From JANQJA01 sp040880285 (GTDB lineage: Bacteria > Pseudomonadota > Gammaproteobacteria > Pseudomonadales > Azotimanducaceae): a stretch of 48,528 nt of DNA. The position numbers and the translations under genes are program-made. The DNA lies in NCBI GenBank assembly GCA_040880285.1, contig JBBDIT010000006.1:1-48528 (forward strand), in the 5' to 3' direction. Below the pieces are notes generated by a model, which worked only from the letters and a program-made list of their open reading frames with translations, was not told the origin of the DNA and ran no database searches. Shown here piece by piece: positions 44,175-48,528 of the stretch. Positions within the stretch are counted from its first letter, which is position 1; the number at the start of each line of letters is the position of its first letter.

Positions 44175-44821
44175 TTACTCCCGGTAGGCGACATATTCCT
44201 GTGCCTCTTTCACAAAGCGTTGTCGCGTCCCGTCATTGGCAAGTTCGAGCAACTGCTGATACATGGTACGCGCCAGGGATTCGTCACCGAGCGCCCGCGC
44301 AGCACCCAGCAGGCCATTGAAACGCCTCGGGGTCACCCGGAAAGGCCGCATAGAGCTTTTCTGAAGCCTGCTCCCAGCGGCGGATGCGGAGCCAGTAATC
44401 GGACGCCAGCGGTTCGAGGAAGAATGCCTCCGCCGCCGCCACGAACAGCCGTTCCCGCTCCGTCGGCAACCCAAGCGCTTTGGCCCTCTGCACGGCCTCC
44501 CATCCCTGCTGGCGCGCTTCCACTCCTGGCCGGGTCGGCCAGAGCGGCTGAAACAACGTCATCGCGATACCCCACTGCGCCATGGCGCAGTGGGGGTCGG
44601 TCACAGTGATCTGTCTGAATGCTTCCCGTGCTTGTGGATACCTCATGTGATGCAGGAGAGCAACCGCCCGATTGAACTTCACCTGAGTCTGTTCGGTACA
44701 GGTAACGGGGGAAGTCAACCGTGCCCAGGGAATGGCTGGCGTGCTGAGAAGCGTCGCGTTTGGGTTCGTCTGCGCAGCCCGCAAGTAAAACGACTATCAG
44801 ACTGGTGGCAAGATACAGCAT
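44175..44821 (-). pseudogene. TPR-containing lipoprotein gene broken by a frameshift and a deletion
   Basis: The N-terminus (MLYLATSLIVVLLAGC) is a lipoprotein signal, followed by SHSLGTVDFP. A run of five G on the plus strand (44707-44711) then throws the frame: removing one base restores VTCTEQTQVKFNRAVALLHH, which continues with FRQITVTDPHCAMAQWGIAM and YWLRIRRWEQASEKLYAAF, typical of a large TPR family. Near 44318-44335 the frame breaks again and continues as RFNGLLGAARALGDESLART to YVAYRE, the family C-terminus. Some 200-300 residues between are missing. It lies just left of the last intact attC site, 23 bases away. Confidence 0.75.
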
Positions 44822-44843
44822 GCCAGGACGACGTGCGCGCGCC

Positions 44844-44930
44844 ACCCAACACCAGCTTAGGTAGCGTGGTCGTTCTGGCGCGGCAATTGGCGTGACAGGT
44901 TCCTTCGTCAGCTTCAACTTTATGTTATAC
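44844..44930 (-). other. attC site, last intact one
   Basis: Eighty-seven bases. In gene direction it starts GTATAAC (R'') and ends GTTGGGT (R'), which fits GTTRRRY. L'' is GTTGAAGC; L' is partly altered (CTAAGCT region). The stop of the DUF2442 gene lies in R''. Confidence 0.88.
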
Positions 44931-45188
44931 GCCTGCTCTAAGAGGGTATTTTTCGGGGTGACGGATCGAATCAAGGGACAGATCAATATCGAGATCTGGC
45001 CAATGGTAGGACTCAGGGGCTTCCTCGACCACGTTGAGGATCTGCTCAACTGTCCCCTTCTTGAACCACGGAAATTCGTCAAACGGCAGGAAATGCTCTT
45101 CTTCCGCGGCGAGCAGCCAAATTCCATCTGGGGAGATATCAGTAACTGCGATCTGGGAAGTGTTTTTTCCAGGCTGCGATGAGCTCAT
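44925..45188 (-). CDS. DUF2442 domain protein (cassette gene)
   Basis: The 87-residue product has the DUF2442 pattern: ITDISPDGIWLLAAEEEHFL-like strand pair (here VTDISPDGIWLLAAEEEHFL), FDEFPWFKKGTVEQILNV, then YHWPDLDIDLSLDSIRHPEK. ATG 45188 lies inside the DUF4160 gene, overlapping it by 50 bases; no later start keeps the domain. DUF2442 proteins are small and often paired with DUF4160; a toxin-antitoxin-like or regulatory role has been suggested from their distribution but is unproven. The stop TAA is within attC R''. Confidence 0.85.
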   Translation of the reverse strand: MSSSQPGKNTSQIAVTDISPDGIWLLAAEEEHFLPFDEFPWFKKGTVEQILNVVEEAPESYHWPDLDIDLSLDSIRHPEKYPLRAGV

Positions 45189-45387
45189 CTCGGTGTGCCT
45201 CCATGATTCGTCGAATCTGGTTCAATTGTACCTCTGAAAACCGCGCATTTCTCGCTAATTCTATCTCCGGCTCCAGCCAGAATTTGGCATCCCCATCGGG
45301 AGATCGGACATGAACATGCATTCTCGACTCTTCTAGCGAGAAAAAGAAGAATCGATATCCACGCTCTCGGAATACTGTAGGACTCAT
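45139..45387 (-). CDS. DUF4160 domain protein (cassette gene)
   Basis: From ATG 45387 the protein has 82 residues: MSPTVFRERGYRFFFFSLEE, then MHVHVRSPDGDAKFWLEPEI and RFSEVQLNQIRRIMEAHRDE with LIAAWKKHF, all standard for DUF4160. A GTG at 45402 is part of the attC R' box and is less likely. It is translated with the overlapping DUF2442 frame, so the cassette has two genes. Such pairs are frequent in integrons and near phage-defence or toxin-antitoxin genes. Its function is not known. The gene starts 7 bases from attC at 45394. Confidence 0.87.
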   Translation of the reverse strand: MSPTVFRERGYRFFFFSLEESRMHVHVRSPDGDAKFWLEPEIELARNARFSEVQLNQIRRIMEAHRDELIAAWKKHFPDRSY

Positions 45388-45393
45388 CCAGGC

Positions 45394-45492
45394 GTATAAC
45401 ACCAGGTTAAGCTGCCAGGCGGTTCTGGCGCGACAATTGCGCCAGCAATTGGCATGTCAGGTTCCCTCGTCTGCTTCAATCCCATGTTGGGC
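45394..45492 (-). other. attC site (99 bases)
   Basis: In gene direction GCCCAAC (R'', fits RYYYAAC) to GTTATAC (R'). L'' is ATTGAAGC and L' is GCTTAAC. Inner arms GGCGC and GCGCC pair around GACAATT. Confidence 0.93.
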
Positions 45493-45642
45493 GGGGACCT
45501 TCGAAACCGTGTACCTTTCTGCACCATCTCTAAAGTATCCTTCTGATTGAGACCACAGTTCGTACATCCATTTCGAGTGCCCCAATGTCAATGGCCTTAA
45601 TGTGAGCCGCGTCGTGTCAAGATTGGGTATTTGCAATTTCAT
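45457..45642 (-). pseudogene. N-terminal fragment of a GNAT acetyltransferase in a cassette
   Basis: The 61-residue frame starts MKLQIPNLDTTRLTLRPLTL and continues HSKWMYELWSQSEGYF, the opening of RimJ-like GNAT proteins, where the acceptor site and first two helices lie. After about residue 43 the family similarity is lost. The frame runs through the attC R'' box and ends 33 bases inside attC, which is not usual. The acetyl-CoA binding motif R-x-x-G-x-G/A is absent, so the product cannot be active. It looks like a cassette whose gene lost its 3' part. Confidence 0.55.
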
Positions 45643-45657
45643 GTTGATGGAGTAGTC

Positions 45658-45756
45658 GCCTAACGCTTTGCTAATGGGCAGCCGCTGAGCAGAGCAGGAT
45701 GTCCCGTGGAGGCCACGCTTTTTGTGGTTGGACCGAACTTAAGCAACTTGTTAGCT
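45658..45756 (-). other. attC site, divergent type (99 bases)
   Basis: In gene direction AGCTAAC (R'') to GTTAGGC (R', fits GTTRRRY). The interior differs from the others and L'/L'' are poorly matched (GCTTAAG and CATTAGC). The upstream gene stops 1 base before it. Confidence 0.75.
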
Positions 45757-46062
45757 TTATCCATATGTTGCGCTCACAACCCTATTGCCTTTGTCAAATT
45801 CAATAATACATTGGTAAGTATCAAAGTTATATTTACTACTAAAAACAATTTTCGAGCCAGATTTTGTGGCGCTCTGCTCGTAGCTCGACAAGTTTGCAGT
45901 ATCTAATTGCCTAACTACACTTGCTTGTTCAACACCAGAAATGAAGTTGCCACAAAGATAGTAAACCTCTTGCCTTGCAATATTCCAAAAAATCGTTCCC
46001 GTAGCAAAAGCAATAATAAATGCAGACATGAAAAATAAATAATACTTATTCTTGGTTGTCAT
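45757..46062 (-). CDS. Small single-pass membrane protein, unknown (cassette gene)
   Basis: AGGAG lies 7 bases before ATG 46062, giving 101 residues. MTTKNKYYLFF leads into one transmembrane segment (FMSAFIIAFATGTIFWNIA), and the rest is a small extracytoplasmic domain with two cysteines (YYLCGNFISGVEQ and YQCIIEFD) that could form a disulfide. Base composition is AT-rich compared with the backbone, as for many cassette genes. No family recognised. Confidence 0.75.
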   Translation of the reverse strand: MTTKNKYYLFFMSAFIIAFATGTIFWNIARQEVYYLCGNFISGVEQASVVRQLDTANLSSYEQSATKSGSKIVFSSKYNFDTYQCIIEFDKGNRVVSATYG

Positions 46063-46088
46063 CCTGTGACTCCTGCGCATCCACTTCA

Positions 46089-46209
46089 AGCTAACACCAA
46101 TTTAAGCAGCGCGGACGTTCTGTCGACAATTGCGATAGTAATATTGGTGACAGGTTGCTTCGTCCGAAAGAGGACCGAAGCGACGAGTGACTTCAACTGC
46201 ATGTTATAT
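46089..46209 (-). other. attC site (121 bases)
   Basis: In gene direction ATATAAC (R'') to GTTAGCT (R'). L'' is GTTGAAG-like and L' is GCTTAAA. The longer middle can form an added hairpin (CTTCGTCC/GGACCGAAG). Confidence 0.88.
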
Positions 46210-46731
46210 GCCCACGGTTGCTGATTCGATGAATTGGATACGTTCACTTACTGACACCTTCGGCAGCACACAAACAGAATATTTCAGTTTTGCGTAAATT
46301 TTCAGAATAGATTCATGAAACTGTAAATATACATCGAATGTCGCTGTACGAACTTCATCGTTCACAAATATCTCTTTCCAGGGCGGTGCGACAAACACCG
46401 TTTCCTCGTATCTATTCAACTGCGCCGCTCGCAGACACTCATCTGATGCGACTTTGAATCTATCGGCGTACGCAACAATATCGGGCAACCCTCTATCGTA
46501 AAACGTGAGTTGATTTGCTTCGCGATAGTCGGAGAGAGATTGAGCGAGCATTTCTTCGATAAATGGATCAGGTTCTCTTTTCGCAGCATCCGATCCATAG
46601 TTCAGAACCTTTCGTCCTGGTTCTTCGAAACAGTTATAACCCAAACCTCTCAACCCATCGATCAGCGTAGATTTCCCAGTACCGGAAGTTCCGGTCAAGA
46701 CGAATCGTTTTGGTTTGTCTACTTTGGGCAT
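46204..46731 (-). CDS. AAA_28-like P-loop ATPase (cassette gene)
   Basis: From ATG 46731 the protein has 175 residues: RFVLTGTSGTGKSTLIDGLR (Walker A at about 10-24), FEEPGRKVLNYGS, FYDRGLPDIVAYADR and VFVAPPWKEIFVNDEVRTAT, which is the usual AAA_28 run. The family resembles nucleoside or pantothenate-type kinases in fold; the reaction is unknown. The longer open frame (GTG 46758) lies in attC. The stop TAA is in the R'' of the next attC. Intact P-loop and catalytic-like Asp suggest it is functional. Confidence 0.87.
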   Translation of the reverse strand: MPKVDKPKRFVLTGTSGTGKSTLIDGLRGLGYNCFEEPGRKVLNYGSDAAKREPDPFIEEMLAQSLSDYREANQLTFYDRGLPDIVAYADRFKVASDECLRAAQLNRYEETVFVAPPWKEIFVNDEVRTATFDVYLQFHESILKIYAKLKYSVCVLPKVSVSERIQFIESATVGI

Positions 46732-46749
46732 GCTCGGTTGGTCAATGGC

Positions 46750-46881
46750 ACATAACACCGGGTTAAGTGGCCGCGCTGAAGCGCGAAACGCTGATGAAAG
46801 CAGTACGAGCGGCAGGCGAACCTGTGAGCGACGCGAGGAGCGAACGAACGGGCGGCGTTCCGCTTCAACTTTATGTTAGAT
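46750..46881 (-). other. attC site (132 bases)
   Basis: In gene direction ATCTAAC (R'') to GTTATGT (R'). L'' is GTTGAAGC and L' is ACTTAAC. The middle is longer and imperfectly palindromic, including CGCGCT/AGCGCG. Confidence 0.9.
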
Positions 46882-46888
46882 GCCCACA

Positions 46889-47443
46889 CTACACCTTCTC
46901 CAGTTTTAGCGGTGGCCCGTCGGGAAGCTGGACATCGATCCTATCACCAGCTTGGATCTGACCACCTCGAATCACAATACCCATCACTCCGGCTTTACGC
47001 ACAATCTGACCGCTACTATCACGATCCAAGACTGCCGAAAGAAGACCTTTTTGGAAAGATTCGATCTGAGCGCAAGGATTTCTGAGCCCAGTCAATTCTA
47101 TGATTGGGCCTTGTGAGAACAACAATCGCGCACCCCGACACAGTCCCAACAGATCAATGCCGGAGGTGGTTACGTTCTCACCAAGATCAGCGCACGCCAC
47201 AAAGCGCCCCTGTTCGGCCAGTTCGTCAAGTAGCTCGCTATGAATTAGGTGAACCTGGCGTAGGTTCGGTTGCGTAGGATCTTTGGCCAAGCGCGATCGA
47301 TGCTTGACGGTCTCACCGCAGTGCGCATCGCCCTTTACTCCCAAGCCCTCAAGCAGCTCGATCGAGTCGACGATCTTCTTCGTGAATGTATGACTCTCAC
47401 TCAGACTAACGGATCGAACTGTCGCATCGGTGCTCATGGGCAT
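46889..47443 (-). CDS. MOSC domain protein, YiiM-like (cassette gene)
   Basis: The 184-residue product has GLGVKGDAHCGETVKHRSR, PNLRQVHLIHSELLDEL, ADLGENVTTSGIDLLGL and TGLRNPCAQIESF, which is the canonical MOSC stretch with the molybdenum-ligand cysteine Cys in NPC. YiiM reduces N-hydroxylated compounds such as 6-hydroxylaminopurine. Start is ATG 47443 overlapping the attC R' box, or ATG 47437. It may protect against mutagenic base analogues. It differs in type from the mARC-like MOSC protein at 19911-20756. Confidence 0.9.
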   Translation of the reverse strand: MPMSTDATVRSVSLSESHTFTKKIVDSIELLEGLGVKGDAHCGETVKHRSRLAKDPTQPNLRQVHLIHSELLDELAEQGRFVACADLGENVTTSGIDLLGLCRGARLLFSQGPIIELTGLRNPCAQIESFQKGLLSAVLDRDSSGQIVRKAGVMGIVIRGGQIQAGDRIDVQLPDGPPLKLEKV

Positions 47444-47540
47444 CTAACACCAGGTTAAGCCGCGAAGCGGTTCTGGCGCGCCGGTTGCTCCCGTAAGCCG
47501 CGTGACAGGTTCCTTCGTCAGCTTTAACTTCATGTTATGT
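47442..47540 (-). other. attC site (99 bases)
   Basis: In gene direction ACATAAC (R'') to GTTAGAT (R', fits GTTRRRY). L'' is GTTAAAGC and L' is GCTTAAC. Shares the inner GTTCTGGCGCG and GACAGGTTCC blocks with the other 99-base sites. Confidence 0.93.
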
Positions 47541-47837
47541 TCCGAACCCCTGCATCATTACACCAACGTAGCCCGCAAGTCCCACGGTATAAAGAAGTAG
47601 AATCACATGCATCAACGTAACTACCCCAGAGATGGCCCTATCCTGGAGATTGTGTCGCCCTCGCGTAAACAAGAACCTGATAAATTGCCACATGGTTCTT
47701 GGCGTATTGTTCAGAATCAAGTGCGGCCTTCCCATCTCCTCGTACTTCTCAGGGTGCAGACGTTCCAGACGCTTGAATAGCCAATGACACAGTGCAAACC
47801 AAACAGCGACTGCGACAGCCGACAGTTGAAATACCAT
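47535..47837 (-). CDS. Small membrane protein, UspB-like layout (cassette gene)
   Basis: The longer open frame (47954) runs back through attC; ATG 47837 gives 100 residues. There is one transmembrane segment at the N-terminus (MVFQLSAVAVAVWFALCHWL), then HPEKYEEMGRPHLILNNTPR and FIRFLFTRGRHNLQDRA, and a second hydrophobic segment near the C-terminus (VVTLMHVILLLYTVGLAGYV). This order resembles universal stress protein B. That likeness comes from layout and the central motif only. The stop is in attC R''. Confidence 0.7.
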   Translation of the reverse strand: MVFQLSAVAVAVWFALCHWLFKRLERLHPEKYEEMGRPHLILNNTPRTMWQFIRFLFTRGRHNLQDRAISGVVTLMHVILLLYTVGLAGYVGVMMQGFGT

Positions 47838-47864
47838 CAGCTGCACGACAGACCCACTGAAGGA

Positions 47865-47963
47865 ACATAACACCGGGTTAAGCGGCGTGACCGTTCTGGC
47901 GCGGCAATTGCGCCAGCAATTCGCGTGACAGGTTGCCAGGTCAGCTTCAACCACATGTTATGT
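47865..47963 (-). other. attC site (99 bases)
   Basis: In gene direction ACATAAC (R'') to GTTATGT (R'). L'' is GTTGAAGC and L' is GCTTAAC. Inner arms include TGGCGC and GCGCCA. Confidence 0.93.
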
Positions 47964-48359
47964 GCCGCTCTCTGATGAAAGCGCAGCGAGATCTTCACCC
48001 TCTGCGACAAACTGCCTGAGCTCAAAACCATTACCTTCGGTGTCTTTGAGCTCACACATTCTTACGGGAACAAAGTCCGTGGCCTCTCGAGTTACAATGT
48101 GCTCCCCACCTGCGTTTAGAACCGCGGCTATCCCGGCATCAAGATCTTCTACTTGCAGGTTGAGACCGGCGTGCCGAACAACAGATTCAGTGCTGTCCTT
48201 CGATAGTATATGTAACGCGATCGTTGCTCCACCACATCTAAGCATCGACCATCCCGGTGTGTGTTGCACAACCGGAAGATCAAAAGTGTCGCGATAGAAT
48301 TTCAGCGCCCGATCCATGTCGTGAACGTAGAGGATAAAGAGAGGGTCTTTTGCTAGCAT
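47958..48359 (-). CDS. VOC family (glyoxalase/bleomycin-resistance-like) protein (cassette gene)
   Basis: From ATG 48359, with AAGGTGAG about 8 bases upstream, the protein has 133 residues. DPLFILYVHDMDRALKFYRD begins the first beta-alpha-beta-beta-beta unit, TPGWSMLRCGGATIALH ends it, and GLNLQVEDLDAGIAAVLNAG with CELKDTEGNGFELRQFV forms the second. The vicinal oxygen chelate fold binds a metal; the final Glu in FELRQF is a usual metal ligand. Substrates range from methylglyoxal to antibiotics such as fosfomycin or bleomycin; it cannot be told apart here. A longer open frame (48449) reaches into attC. Confidence 0.88.
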   Translation of the reverse strand: MLAKDPLFILYVHDMDRALKFYRDTFDLPVVQHTPGWSMLRCGGATIALHILSKDSTESVVRHAGLNLQVEDLDAGIAAVLNAGGEHIVTREATDFVPVRMCELKDTEGNGFELRQFVAEGEDLAALSSESGT

Positions 48360-48398
48360 GGTGGTCTCACCTTGTCGGGACCGTGAGTTACCGAAGGC

Positions 48399-48497
48399 AC
48401 ATAATACCAGGTTAAGCTGCCAAGCGGTTCTGGCGCAGCGGTTGCGCAAGCAACCGATGTGACAGGTTCCCCGGTCTGCTTCAACTTCATGTTATGC
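48399..48497 (-). other. attC site (99 bases) with altered crossover base
   Basis: In gene direction GCATAAC (R'') to ATTATGT (R'). The usual GTT of R' is ATT here. L'' is GTTGAAGC and L' is GCTTAAC as in the other sites, so only the crossover position has changed. Confidence 0.9.
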
Positions 48498-48528
48498 GGC
48501 TCCAGCCTTTAGCTTCCGAACGCCACGT
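48492..48528 (-). CDS. C-terminal tail of the next cassette gene (partial)
   Basis: Eleven codons read RGVRKLKAGAA before TAA at 48492-48494, which lies in the R'' box of the attC, the position where other cassette genes of the array stop. The gene continues beyond the window and cannot be identified. Confidence 0.4.
   Translation of the reverse strand, partial: RGVRKLKAGAA

Larger units (their letters stand above)
44844..48528 (-). mobile_element. Chromosomal integron cassette array, distal part
   Basis: Eight attC sites divide the region into small cassettes whose genes all read right to left. Stop codons of several genes fall inside the R'' box of the next attC (for example 44925, 46204, 47535, 47958). 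Most genes lack a strong ribosome-binding site. On the minus strand each attC has an 8-base L'' (GTTGAAGC) and a 7-base L' (GCTTAAC), the extra base lying on the 5' side, as in known attC sites read in gene direction. The integrase gene and attI are therefore expected to the right of 48528, and new cassettes enter there. The left end at 44844 is the oldest intact junction. Confidence 0.93.

Noticed and set aside
44333..45127. 264-residue minus-strand open frame
   Set aside because: It runs from a shadow frame of the DUF2442 cassette through attC into the wrong frame of the broken TPR gene; only its lipoprotein signal part belongs to that gene.

Overview
The window looks like one contig from an uncultured gammaproteobacterium, probably a metagenome-assembled genome. 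The evidence is a recC-recB-recD operon in gammaproteobacterial order, a two-gene RND pump, lipoboxes and Tat signals of Gram-negative type, and moderate-to-high GC. A 100-N scaffold gap at 24834-24933 is flanked by a perfect 55-base duplicate, which points to a short-read assembly graph. No rRNA, tRNA, CRISPR array, integrase or transposase was seen. The genus cannot be named from the sequence alone.

Layout: 1-663 is the N-terminal part of a CaiB/BaiF CoA-transferase. 948-9429 is recCBD with 4-base start/stop overlaps. 9430-12544 holds small and medium membrane proteins (acyltransferase, DUF1295, Ca/Na exchanger). 12555-15144 has a choline/APH-like kinase, an exported isoaspartyl peptidase and a small STAS-like protein, followed by five perfect 30-base repeats at a 38-base period. 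15385-17303 is a LytS/LytTR-type two-component pair. 17590-20756 has a small L7/L12-like protein, an aminotransferase with an NTF2-like partner, an alpha/beta-hydrolase remnant and an mARC-type MOSC protein. 20909-25331 is an RND adaptor and permease, whole once the gap artefact is removed. 25358-28831 has a GST, a GMC oxidoreductase and an MBL-fold hydrolase.

28965-33516 is a beta-oxidation cluster: an MFE-2-like SDR, a crotonase without either classical catalytic glutamate, and two overlapping acyl-CoA dehydrogenases of which only the second keeps the catalytic glutamate. By analogy with actinobacterial steroid side-chain enzymes, the pair may form a heteromeric dehydrogenase acting on a bulky substrate. 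From 33.6 to 44.8 kb gene erosion is marked: two adjacent P-loop kinases, a HipA-like kinase and a TPR lipoprotein have lost central segments. The same stretch holds a Tat-exported amidohydrolase/M28-like pair with degraded metal sites, a beta-lactamase-family lipoprotein and a caspase-domain lipoprotein.

44844-48528 is the distal part of a chromosomal integron array. Eight attC sites, four of them exactly 99 bases and closely alike, separate short minus-strand cassettes (DUF4160/DUF2442 pair, truncated GNAT, small membrane proteins, AAA_28-like ATPase, MOSC, VOC protein). All cassettes point left, so the integrase and attI should lie beyond the right end. A decayed attC half-site at 40242-40260, with two small membrane genes beside it, suggests the array once reached further left. 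The integron tail, the unusual dehydrogenase/crotonase cluster and the run of internally deleted genes are the parts most worth following up; no wholly new system can be claimed from sequence reading alone.
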